A stretch of 9,372 nucleotides of DNA from Streptococcus parasanguinis. Lineage in GTDB: Bacteria > Bacillota > Bacilli > Lactobacillales > Streptococcaceae. Where the stretch lies: contig JAGZZN010000065.1 in assembly GCA_018377375.1 (NCBI GenBank), positions 1-9,372 on the forward strand. Direction: 5' to 3'. Positions 1 through 6,177 of this stretch are shown here, in pieces. Position numbers and translations under genes: made by a program. Within the stretch, counting starts at the first letter, position 1, and the number at the start of each line of letters is the position of its first letter. The notes under the pieces are model-generated. The model was given only the letters and a program-made list of their open reading frames with translations, was not told the DNA's origin and ran no database searches.

Positions 1-59
1 TGCTTGCCTTCCATCCAGATAATCTTCATGATGCGCCATTCCGCATTGGAAATTTGCAT
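1..59 (-). CDS. copY: CopY copper-responsive repressor, N-terminal fragment (runs off the window)
   Basis: Only the first 19 codons are present, reading MQISNAEWRIMKIIWMEGK. This is the characteristic start of CopY/BlaI-family winged-helix repressors (helix 1 with the xEWxxMxxIW pattern). CopY represses the copper-export operon (in streptococci copY-cupA-copA) and is released by Cu(I) bound at C-terminal cysteines, which lie outside the window. A good ribosome binding site (AAAGGAGAGG) precedes the ATG. Two cop boxes directly upstream strongly support CopY over BlaI or MecI. The remaining gene and any copper ATPase lie beyond position 1. Confidence 0.85.
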   Translation of the reverse strand, partial: MQISNAEWRIMKIIWMEGK

Positions 60-78
60 GACCTCTCCTTTCTAAATC

Positions 79-131
79 TACATTTGTAAACCTTACGATG
101 TTATTCTACTCCTAAGATTTACATTTGTCAA
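79..131 (-). promoter_or_regulatory. cop operon promoter with two CopY operators (cop boxes)
   Basis: On the minus strand there is a -35 TTGACA (126-131), a 17-nt spacer and a -10 TAGAAT (103-108). Two sequences fit the streptococcal cop-box consensus KACANNTGTA: GACAAATGTA at 120-129, overlapping the -35, and TACAAATGTA at 79-88, between the -10 and the copY start. Having both boxes around a near-consensus promoter predicts tight repression by CopY and induction by copper. The consensus is established for streptococcal/lactococcal CopY; its use here is inferred from the match. Confidence 0.85.
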
Positions 132-140
132 CCAAAAGTT

Positions 141-173
141 TTAAAAAAAACAAATCTTCCTTTGAAGATTTGT
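141..173 (-). terminator. Intrinsic terminator after the transposase remnant
   Basis: A 10-bp perfect stem (150-159 with 164-173, loop CTTT) is followed on the minus strand by an eight-T run (positions 143-150 read as A on the plus strand). It would end transcription coming leftward through adhC and the transposase remnant, just before the cop promoter at 126-131. Confidence 0.8.
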
Positions 174-195
174 CTGATTGGGCTTTTTCACTCCT

Positions 196-477
196 TTAAC
201 TCAGAAAAACTTGGTATGGTGTTTGATAATTCAAAGACTTCCTAGGAATTCTATTTCTTTTATCAGCTGTAGCTGATAAATAATTTTGAGAAATATTCGT
301 AAAATCCATTTGTTTAGGTAGTCTATTTCGTCTTAATAAGCCATTAGAATGTTCATTGAGACCTCGTCGCCCAGGACATCCTGGATCCGCAAAGAAAATA
401 TCAATGTCATGTGCATTCGAAATAGATTTCCAATTAGAAAATTCTTTTCCGCAATCAAAAGTGATTGACTTAATTCG
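196..477 (-). pseudogene. IS30-family transposase, C-terminal remnant
   Basis: The 93 codons up to the TAA at 196-198 encode the end of an IS30-type DDE transposase. Visible hallmarks are TFDCGKEF, containing the second catalytic Asp, then DIDIFFADPGCPGRRGLNEHSNGLLRR, broken here as FFADPGCPGRR then GLNEHSNGLL, with the catalytic Glu, and near the end IPRKSLNYQTPYQVF. The N-terminal helix-turn-helix domains and first catalytic Asp are missing, so the fragment cannot be active. It begins exactly after the stop codon of the neighbouring dehydrogenase and is in the same frame, with no start codon or ribosome binding site of its own. I saw no clear terminal inverted repeats. A 10-bp inverted repeat with a 2-nt loop lies inside it (259-280). 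Confidence 0.88.
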
Positions 478-1515
478 TTACTCTATCACAATCATAGATT
501 TAATAGACTTGCGTTCATCCATATCTTTATAGGCCTGATTAATATCTTCCAATTTATAACTTGTCGTAAAGACTCGGCCTGGATTGATGTCGCCATCAAG
601 AACAGCTTTTAACAAAACTTGTTTATCATAGGTTGTGACAGAGGCTGGTCCGCCACCAATCGTTGTATTTTGTCCAAAGGTTGATCCAATGGCACGATTT
701 TCATAGTGTGGAACACCAACAAATCCCATACGACCACCATTATGAAGGACTCCAAGAGCTTGATCTACCGCTGCTTCTGTTCCGACACATTCGAGAGCTG
801 CATCTGCTCCTCCCCCGAGGATTTCACGGACTTTGGCAATGCCTTTTTCGCCACGTTCAGCAACAACTGCAGTCGCACCTGACTCCAAAGCCATTTTTTG
901 ACGATCTTCATGACGACTCATAAGGACAATTTGTGAAGCACCACGCATCTTAGCTGCAATGACAGCACATTGACCAACAGCCCCATCTCCGATAACGACT
1001 ACCTTGTCACCTTTTTGCACATTAGCCACACGCGCCGCATGGTAACCCGTCGGCATGACATCAGCCAGTGTCAAAAGTGACTTGAGCATGCCTTCACTAT
1101 AATCTGAAGGTTGCCCAGGAATTTTGACAAGGGCCCAATTGGCAAAGTGGAAACGGATATACTCAGCCTGGACACCACCTGACCAGTTAGTCCCGATATG
1201 GCGGTCACAAGTCCCATCATACCCTGCACGGCAGGCATCACACTCCCCACAACCATGAGTGAAAGGCGCGATAACAAAGTCACCTGGTTTTACAGTAGTG
1301 ACATCCTCACCAACTTCTTCGACGATTCCGATAGCCTCATGACCGCTATTACTATGTCCTTCTTCGATTTCAGGATTACGGTAACTCCAGAGGTCAGATC
1401 CACAAACGCAAGTACGAACAATGCGAATAATGGCATCATCTGGTGCCTCAATTTGTGGGCGGTCAATTTCTGCTAGGCCAACCTGACCAGCTTTAGTGTA
1501 AACTGCTGATTTCAT
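478..1515 (-). CDS. adhC: Zinc-dependent medium-chain alcohol dehydrogenase (AdhC type)
   Basis: The 345-residue protein is a cytosolic NAD(P)-dependent MDR dehydrogenase. Catalytic zinc ligands are seen at Cys38 (CGSD) and His59-Glu60 (GHE). The structural zinc site has Cys89, Cys92, Cys95 and Cys103. The Rossmann motif GDGAVG lies at 176-181. It closely resembles the pneumococcal dehydrogenase that the MerR-type regulator NmlR controls in carbonyl (formaldehyde, methylglyoxal) defence; that assignment is from memory. The start is supported by AGAGG about 7 nt before the ATG. Upstream there is a TATACT -10 candidate (1545-1550) in the palindrome AGTATATACT, but no convincing -35 at 17 nt. 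This would suit an activator-dependent promoter, or readthrough from hemH 95 nt upstream, where no terminator is visible. nmlR, usually just upstream, is absent. Confidence 0.9.
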   Translation of the reverse strand: MKSAVYTKAGQVGLAEIDRPQIEAPDDAIIRIVRTCVCGSDLWSYRNPEIEEGHSNSGHEAIGIVEEVGEDVTTVKPGDFVIAPFTHGCGECDACRAGYDGTCDRHIGTNWSGGVQAEYIRFHFANWALVKIPGQPSDYSEGMLKSLLTLADVMPTGYHAARVANVQKGDKVVVIGDGAVGQCAVIAAKMRGASQIVLMSRHEDRQKMALESGATAVVAERGEKGIAKVREILGGGADAALECVGTEAAVDQALGVLHNGGRMGFVGVPHYENRAIGSTFGQNTTIGGGPASVTTYDKQVLLKAVLDGDINPGRVFTTSYKLEDINQAYKDMDERKSIKSMIVIE

Positions 1516-1610
1516 TTAATAACCTCTATTCTTTCGTTACTGATAGTATATACTTTTTAACAAGAAATCGCTCACATCAATCACTCCCTATTACGGTCAT
1601 ATTTAGTTAC

Positions 1611-2705
1611 TTAATCATATTTTTTCCCATACTTCTTTTCAAGCATTTTCTTAACTAGATATGGCATCTTGACATTCTCTCGACCTTTTTTAGCAATCAA
1701 TTTTTTGACGAAATCAGGCATCTGAATATCTTCTTCCTCTTCTAAAATCTGTCCTGTGTTTGAAGGAGCTTCCAACTCATCAAAAGTCTCTAGTTGAGGA
1801 TGATAGTAACGATAGTCACCGTCTATATGAGACTGAATGGTTGAAAGAAGGGCTTTAATCAAACGAGTATCGCTATTTGGCATAGGAGGACGGTGATAGG
1901 TCACACCAAGCTCATGACAAAGCTCCTTACACTCCACATCATTATCAAAAAGAACCTCAATATGCTCACTAATAAAAGCTATCGGGACAAAAATATAGTG
2001 GTCAGGGTGCTCCTTCTCATCATGAAGATATTCTAAGACATCAGGTTTAATCCAAGGGATACCAATATCACTTTCACTCTGCCATGTATTGTTATACTGG
2101 TCTTCTTCAAGGCCTAAAATTTCCACAATCAAGCGAGTATTGTCATAAATCTGATCTATATAAGGATCACCAAAATCAAGGGCCAAAACTGGGACACTAT
2201 GAGCTGAAAAAATCACCTTATAGCTGTCATCTCTAATTTGATCTAAAATATTTCGAATCTCATCAGCCCAATAGTAGAGTAGGTCGTGTTCACGGTACCA
2301 GTCCTTGATAATTTGAAACCTAATCTGCTCACTTTCTAAAAATTTCTCATATCCCATGACAGAATAGTAAGAATAATGAGGCTCTAAAATCAAGCACAAA
2401 CATTCTTCAATTCCGTCATTCTCCATCTCTTTGATTACATCAGTGATAAAAGGGCGGGAAAATTTATTAGCAAAGTATACTGATGCGTGTTCTCCAAGAG
2501 CAGAAGCAACCAGATCCACTTCTTCTCTAGTTATCCTTTGAAGTGGAGTTCCGCCAATTCGTACGTAATTGTCATATAAAGTCTGAATTTCATGTGGTTC
2601 AGGACGAACACCACGTCGGATATTCGTGAAAAATTCCGCTACTCCTTCATAGGTAATCTCTTCTGGTGACCCAAAGGTCATCATCAACACAGCTCTCTTA
2701 CTCAT
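1611..2705 (-). CDS. hemH: Ferrochelatase (HemH)
   Basis: The 364-residue protein belongs to the ferrochelatase family, which inserts Fe(II) into porphyrins at the cytosolic membrane face. The start MSKRAVLMMTFGSPEE is the usual family opening. The catalytic/metal-ligand His169 lies in FSAHSVP, and Glu250 in SEHIEVLFD matches the second active-site residue. The chosen ATG has AAGGAG 5 nt upstream; an in-frame start six codons earlier lacks one. After an acidic stretch (321-326) the protein ends in two 18-residue repeats starting MPDFVKK (329) and MPYLVKK (347), rich in Lys. Most streptococci lack the rest of haem biosynthesis, so this is an orphan enzyme; its physiological substrate is uncertain. 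An AT-rich promoter is likely in the gap before it, but I see no convincing -35. In the pneumococcal genome I remember, hemH lies elsewhere. Confidence 0.93.
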   Translation of the reverse strand: MSKRAVLMMTFGSPEEITYEGVAEFFTNIRRGVRPEPHEIQTLYDNYVRIGGTPLQRITREEVDLVASALGEHASVYFANKFSRPFITDVIKEMENDGIEECLCLILEPHYSYYSVMGYEKFLESEQIRFQIIKDWYREHDLLYYWADEIRNILDQIRDDSYKVIFSAHSVPVLALDFGDPYIDQIYDNTRLIVEILGLEEDQYNNTWQSESDIGIPWIKPDVLEYLHDEKEHPDHYIFVPIAFISEHIEVLFDNDVECKELCHELGVTYHRPPMPNSDTRLIKALLSTIQSHIDGDYRYYHPQLETFDELEAPSNTGQILEEEEDIQMPDFVKKLIAKKGRENVKMPYLVKKMLEKKYGKKYD

Positions 2706-2771
2706 AAATACTCCTTGTTTCACGTTTATTCTATTTTAGCATGAAAAGGCTTACTTTAGGGAACTTAGTAT

Positions 2772-2804
2772 CAAAATAACTCTTAAAGGTAGACTTTAAG
2801 AGTT
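2772..2804 (-). terminator. Hairpin terminator after czcD
   Basis: A perfect 11-bp stem (2778-2788 with 2794-2804, 5-nt loop) lies 13 nt past the czcD stop. On the minus strand it is followed by the short T-rich tract TATTTTG. The tract is weaker than in the other terminators of this window, so some readthrough to hemH is possible. Confidence 0.65.
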
Positions 2805-2816
2805 TAAAAACAAACC

Positions 2817-3713
2817 TTAATGATGGTTTTGCTGCTCACTTTCTGCTTCCAGCTCTTCGATATTTCGCTTGTGGGCGCGGTGAGTTGCTAGGTCTTCATC
2901 CACTTCGATGGTGACATTTTGAAAGCCACAGTCTTTAAGCAAGGTGCGGATAGACTCTTTACAGACCTCCATATGCTTGACATGCTCCAGACAAACATGG
3001 ACAATAGCATTCTTCTCTAAGCCGTCCATGGTCCAGAGATTGAGCTGATTGATACTAGCGACATTGTCCAATTCAGCCAAATCCGTCTTTATCTTCTGGA
3101 TGTTCACCCCTTCTGGTACAGCATCCAGGAAAATCTTGAGCGTGCTCCAAAAACGTGGAATGGCTTTTGATAGAATAAAGAAGGAAATGGCAAGGGACAG
3201 GAGCGGATCCAGGATATACCAGTCAGTAAATCGGAGAACAATGGCCATCAAGATGACGGCCAACCAACCCAAGGTGTCTTCCAAAAAGTGCAGGCTGAGA
3301 ATGGATTCATTCTTGGTTTGCCCCTTGCGAATGACCAGACTCGCCAGCACATTGACACTGATGGCAATGATTCCAAGCCAGAGAAGACCTTCTTCATTGA
3401 CGGGTTGTGGGTGAAAGAGTTTGACCATATTTTCCAAAATCACCATGCCAGACCCTGTCATCAGAATCACAGCGGTCACCATGGCACCTAAAAGGCTAAA
3501 ACGCTTGTAGCCCAGGGTATAGCGACTGTCCTCCTCTCGATTGGAAATACTCTCTAAAAAAGCCGAAACGCCAATGGCAATTGCATCCCCCAAGTCATGG
3601 ACAGAGTCAGCGAGAACAGCACTGGAACCAAAAATTCCACCCGCAATAAATTCAACAATGGCAAAGCTTAGATTTAATAAAAAAGCCAACCAAACCGCAT
3701 ATTTTGTCTTCAT
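2817..3713 (-). CDS. czcD: Cation diffusion facilitator, zinc efflux transporter CzcD
   Basis: This 298-residue CDF antiporter exports Zn2+ (possibly also Co2+) across the cytoplasmic membrane. Six membrane segments are evident: about 7-25, 28-50, 75-95, 110-128, 143-162 and 166-184. They carry the paired transport-site motifs His39-x3-Asp43 in TM2 and His142-x3-Asp146 in TM5, the HD/HD arrangement typical of zinc CDFs. A cytosolic ferredoxin-like domain follows (about 195-272) with a His/Glu/Gln-rich tail ending in HH. Length and sequence fit pneumococcal CzcD. AAGGAAG precedes the ATG by 7 nt. It is divergent from sczA, and SczA-type palindromes lie in the shared upstream region, so zinc induction through SczA is expected. 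Confidence 0.94.
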   Translation of the reverse strand: MKTKYAVWLAFLLNLSFAIVEFIAGGIFGSSAVLADSVHDLGDAIAIGVSAFLESISNREEDSRYTLGYKRFSLLGAMVTAVILMTGSGMVILENMVKLFHPQPVNEEGLLWLGIIAISVNVLASLVIRKGQTKNESILSLHFLEDTLGWLAVILMAIVLRFTDWYILDPLLSLAISFFILSKAIPRFWSTLKIFLDAVPEGVNIQKIKTDLAELDNVASINQLNLWTMDGLEKNAIVHVCLEHVKHMEVCKESIRTLLKDCGFQNVTIEVDEDLATHRAHKRNIEELEAESEQQNHH

Positions 3714-3731
3714 TATATTTCTTCCTTTGTT

Positions 3732-3769
3732 ATAATAGATTCATGAACATCATGTTCATTATCTATTAT
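3732..3769. promoter_or_regulatory. SczA operator 1 inside a long imperfect palindrome at the czcD/sczA divergent promoters
   Basis: The core is a perfect palindrome at 3743-3759, ATGAACA-TCA-TGTTCAT, matching the TGAACA/TGTTCA motif known for SczA. It is embedded in wider symmetry: ATAATAGAT at 3732-3740 mirrors ATCTATTAT at 3761-3769, giving 16-bp matched arms with a one-base length difference. The minus-strand -10 candidate for czcD (TATTAT, just left of the core) places the core over the -35 to -10 interval. Bound SczA should therefore block polymerase without zinc, as described for the first operator in S. pneumoniae. The plus strand also reads TATAAT at 3731-3736. Confidence 0.82.
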
Positions 3770-3821
3770 CCAATACTATCAACAGAAAGGATAGGGGCAA
3801 ACCGTTCGCTGTGTACGTTAC

Positions 3822-3836
3822 TGAACAGTTTGTTCA
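3822..3836. promoter_or_regulatory. SczA operator 2
   Basis: A second perfect palindrome, TGAACA-GTT-TGTTCA, lies 79 bp to the right of the first with the same arms and spacer length. In S. pneumoniae, SczA is reported to use two motifs upstream of czcD, one for repression and one for zinc-dependent activation. This copy is the far one relative to czcD and thus the likely activation site. It sits immediately before the sczA ATG at 3847, so it may also affect sczA expression. Confidence 0.8.
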
Positions 3837-3846
3837 TAGTGTCCAT

Positions 3847-4386
3847 ATGACTGCACAAGATCGTCGCATTACCAAGACTAGAAAAGCCATCTATCAAGCT
3901 TTCTTGCGCTTACTTAACCAAAAAGATTATGAGACCATCACCGTTCAGGAGATTATTGACTTGGCTGATGTAGGACGTTCGACCTTTTACAGCCATTATG
4001 AGAGCAAAGAGTTACTACTGGATGAGCTCTGCCAAAAACTCTTTCACCATTTGTTTGAGCGTGCTCAACACCTCTCTCCACAAGACTACCTAGCACATAT
4101 CTTTCAACATTTTAAGAAAAATCAAGACCATGTAACCAGTCTCTTACTCTCCAAAAATGATTATTTTATCCGGCAACTGCGAAAAGAGCTAGAACATGAT
4201 GTCTATCCAATGGTTGCCGAGGAGCTGATTCAATCGCACCCAACCATCCCTCACTCCTATCTCAAGCATCTGGTCGTCAGCCATTTCATTGAAACCCTCA
4301 GCTGGTGGTTGAAAAAAGGCAAGTCCTATAGCGAGCAAGAAGCTGTCCAGTTTTATTTGGAGATACTGAAAGTTGGTTCAAACTAG
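3847..4386 (+). CDS. sczA: TetR-family zinc-responsive regulator SczA
   Basis: The 179-residue protein has a TetR N-terminal domain: helix 1 TRKAIYQAFLRLL (11-23) and the recognition helix-turn-helix at about 32-51, with VGRSTFYSHY. The ligand-binding domain is all-helical and holds many His and Glu residues (HH at 67-68, plus H74, H84, H88, H95 and H117). It is divergent from czcD and flanked by its expected operators, which identifies it as SczA. The start is uncertain. ATG 3847 gives the usual TetR N-terminus but has no good ribosome binding site. An in-frame GTG at 3811, with AGGGG 13 nt before it, would add 12 residues whose codons are mostly operator 2. I prefer 3847. Two membrane-protein genes follow 15 nt downstream and probably share its transcript. 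Confidence 0.88.
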   Translation: MTAQDRRITKTRKAIYQAFLRLLNQKDYETITVQEIIDLADVGRSTFYSHYESKELLLDELCQKLFHHLFERAQHLSPQDYLAHIFQHFKKNQDHVTSLLLSKNDYFIRQLRKELEHDVYPMVAEELIQSHPTIPHSYLKHLVVSHFIETLSWWLKKGKSYSEQEAVQFYLEILKVGSN

Positions 4387-4401
4387 AAAGAAGTTTTTTT
4401 A

Positions 4402-4872
4402 ATGACCCTCACTCAATTTTATTTTCTCTTTCCAGCCTTATTCATGCTTCACGAACTTGAGGAAATCATATGGATGCCCTCCTTTGTCAAAAAACTATCA
4501 GCACAGTTTCCAGATATTCGATTCCTTTCTTATTACACTCCTTTTACTTTCAATGCCATTGTCTTGGAGCAGTTTCTGATCCTGCTTCTATCACTTTTTC
4601 TTAGCTATCAGTTTAGCAACTATACTATTTACGCAACCATTGTAATTGCTTATATCTACCATATTTTCGGACATCTGATTCAGACAATTGTCCTTCGAAA
4701 ATATGTTCCTGGCTTGTTAACGGGCAGTTTAACGAGCTTGTTCTCCATCGCATTTCTCAAAATTGAAATTTCAGTCAAACTCTATGGTTTCTCTTTTTTG
4801 ACTTTACTGGTTATCGTTTTAAATCTTCTAGTATCATTTATGATTCTTCATAAAATCAGTCATAAAAAATAG
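4402..4872 (+). CDS. HXXEE-motif membrane protein
   Basis: The 156-residue protein is strongly hydrophobic with about four to five membrane segments: 5-23, 52-70, 75-95, 103-122 and 128-148. The name-giving motif HELEE (His17, Glu20, Glu21) lies in the first segment. A second polar set, Glu56 and His87-x3-His91 (HIFGH), lies in later segments, so a metal or catalytic centre within the membrane is conceivable. Family function is not established to my knowledge. It starts 15 nt after the sczA stop with only a weak AGAAAGAAG as ribosome binding site and no terminator between, suggesting co-transcription. A zinc link is suggested by position and His/Glu content only. Confidence 0.8.
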   Translation: MTLTQFYFLFPALFMLHELEEIIWMPSFVKKLSAQFPDIRFLSYYTPFTFNAIVLEQFLILLLSLFLSYQFSNYTIYATIVIAYIYHIFGHLIQTIVLRKYVPGLLTGSLTSLFSIAFLKIEISVKLYGFSFLTLLVIVLNLLVSFMILHKISHKK

Positions 4873-4907
4873 CACTCAGACAATCATATCTTAGAAAGGA
4901 AACATCT

Positions 4908-5240
4908 ATGTCACTTTATCTAATCTTTAGCATCATCACAGTCTTCTTAGCGCTTGCTTTTGTCCTGCTTCATTTGTTGGCCTCCCTTTCTGAAGTTAAA
5001 AAAGGAAATCACAATCTAGGAAATCAATTTCTCCTCATCGGAAGTAGCCTTGCGACTTTGTCTCTCTTCCTCTACTTCTTTTTCTCGATTGTCGCACTAT
5101 CTCTTTGGATGATTGGTTGTGGGGTAATTTGCTACGGAGCCTATTGGAATGGCAAGCACAAAGAAAACTTCCATCTAGCCCACCATGTCATTCGGATCGG
5201 AATTGCTCTGATTCTTACCATTTTGTTAGCCTTCATCTAA
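4908..5240 (+). CDS. Small membrane protein of unknown function
   Basis: I do not recognise this 110-residue protein. It shows about four hydrophobic segments (2-27, 40-56, 58-80 and 93-110). Charged residues are few: a short loop EVKKGNHN (29-36) and a second loop NGKHKENFHLAHH (about 80-92) rich in His and Lys. There is no signal-peptide cleavage site or known catalytic motif. AAAGGAAA precedes the ATG by about 7 nt. It lies 35 nt after the HXXEE gene on the same strand and before a strong terminator, so it looks like the last gene of a sczA transcript. Confidence 0.75.
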   Translation: MSLYLIFSIITVFLALAFVLLHLLASLSEVKKGNHNLGNQFLLIGSSLATLSLFLYFFFSIVALSLWMIGCGVICYGAYWNGKHKENFHLAHHVIRIGIALILTILLAFI

Positions 5241-5242
5241 GA

Positions 5243-5280
5243 AAAACTCAAGTTTTCATGGATAAAACTTGAGTTTTTTT
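5243..5280. terminator. Strong bidirectional intrinsic terminator
   Basis: A perfect 14-bp stem (5243-5256 with 5264-5277, loop CATGGAT) is followed on the plus strand by a T run to 5280 and on the minus strand by TTC after flanking T residues. It separates two convergent transcripts: the sczA-side genes ending at 5240 and the dehydrogenase operon ending at 5304. Confidence 0.9.
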
Positions 5281-5303
5281 GTAGTTACGAAATCAATAAG
5301 GAA

Positions 5304-6176
5304 TTAAAAATCCTGCTTTTCTTGAAACATTTTGACCTTTTCTTGGCAGTAATCCATTAACTTCTGTGCTTTTTCAAATGAGTAGCCTTTTTCAGATACA
5401 GACTTGACTTTCTTTTCATCAAAGTAGTAGCCAGTCAAGCCCCTGACTTCTTCTGATAAGGTGAGATAATAACCTGTTTCGATTCCCTGATCTAGATCTT
5501 TTGAGAGAGATTTCATCAGGCGTCCAAAGAGGGACTTCTTCGTTTTTTCATCACTAGAGCTATTCCCTAAGTTAGTCGAGATAAGACCAGGATGGTAGGC
5601 ATTAATAGTGATATTTGAACCTTTTAAAAAGAAATCTCTTGCTAGATAGCGTGTCATCCAAATGGTATAGAGTTTGGAATTATTATAGGCCAATCCTGGA
5701 TTGTATTCTTTCTCAAATCCAAAGTCCAAATCCTTGACCTTGGCAAAATGATGCATATAGGAAGAGGTATTAATGACACGGCCGTCAGCCGATTTTTCTA
5801 ACAAGGGGCTTAGCTCAGTTGTTAAAATATAAGGAACCAGAACGGATAACATAAAAGTCAATTCGACATTTTCAGCACTCACTTTTCGTTCTTTTCCTGC
5901 ATACAGTCCTGCATTGTTAAACAAGACACCGATCCTTTGAAAGTCACGCTTGATTTCCTCCGCAAATCGATAAACCTCATCTAATTTTGAAAAATCTGCC
6001 AAGTAGCTTGAAACTCTTCCTCTCAGGGAAACGGCCCGAACCTCTCGAAGCGCCAACTCAAGTTTTTGAGGATTGCGACCATGAAGGATGACATGATGGC
6101 CTTCACTAGTCAGTTTCTTTGCCAAATGTTTACCAATACCATCCGTAGCACCTGTTATTAGAATGGTTTTGACCAT
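5304..6176 (-). CDS. Short-chain dehydrogenase/reductase (retinol-dehydrogenase-like)
   Basis: The 290-residue protein is a classical SDR with an N-terminal Rossmann fold, TGATDGIG at 8-15. Arg34 after beta-2 (HGRN) hints at NADP(H) preference. It has NNAG at 87-90, catalytic Ser138/139 (NTSSY), and Tyr164-x3-Lys168 (YNNSK), followed by HPG. Substrate is unknown; the closest family pattern is the retinol dehydrogenase/WW-domain oxidoreductase-like group that reduces aldehydes or ketones. The chosen ATG lies 1 nt after the stop codon of the upstream hydrolase, with GGAGG overlapping that gene's end. Translation is therefore probably coupled; a longer frame upstream would run back through the hydrolase. 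It is the last gene of the Rrf2-associated operon. Confidence 0.9.
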   Translation of the reverse strand: MVKTILITGATDGIGKHLAKKLTSEGHHVILHGRNPQKLELALREVRAVSLRGRVSSYLADFSKLDEVYRFAEEIKRDFQRIGVLFNNAGLYAGKERKVSAENVELTFMLSVLVPYILTTELSPLLEKSADGRVINTSSYMHHFAKVKDLDFGFEKEYNPGLAYNNSKLYTIWMTRYLARDFFLKGSNITINAYHPGLISTNLGNSSSDEKTKKSLFGRLMKSLSKDLDQGIETGYYLTLSEEVRGLTGYYFDEKKVKSVSEKGYSFEKAQKLMDYCQEKVKMFQEKQDF

Positions 6177-6177
6177 A

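Noticed and set aside
60..200. BOX or RUP repeat elements, common in pneumococci, near the left edge or other gaps
   Set aside because: The gaps show terminators and operators but none of the BOX or RUP sequence patterns I know.
1516..1610. Remnant of nmlR in the gap before adhC
   Set aside because: I read all three minus-strand frames; short open pieces exist but none resembles a MerR protein clearly enough.
3049..3491. Plus-strand open frames inside czcD
   Set aside because: No family resemblance or ribosome binding site; shadows of the minus-strand transporter.
4386..4402. Possible promoter between sczA and the HXXEE gene
   Set aside because: Only 15 nt, with a T run but no stem to make a terminator and no -35/-10 pair.
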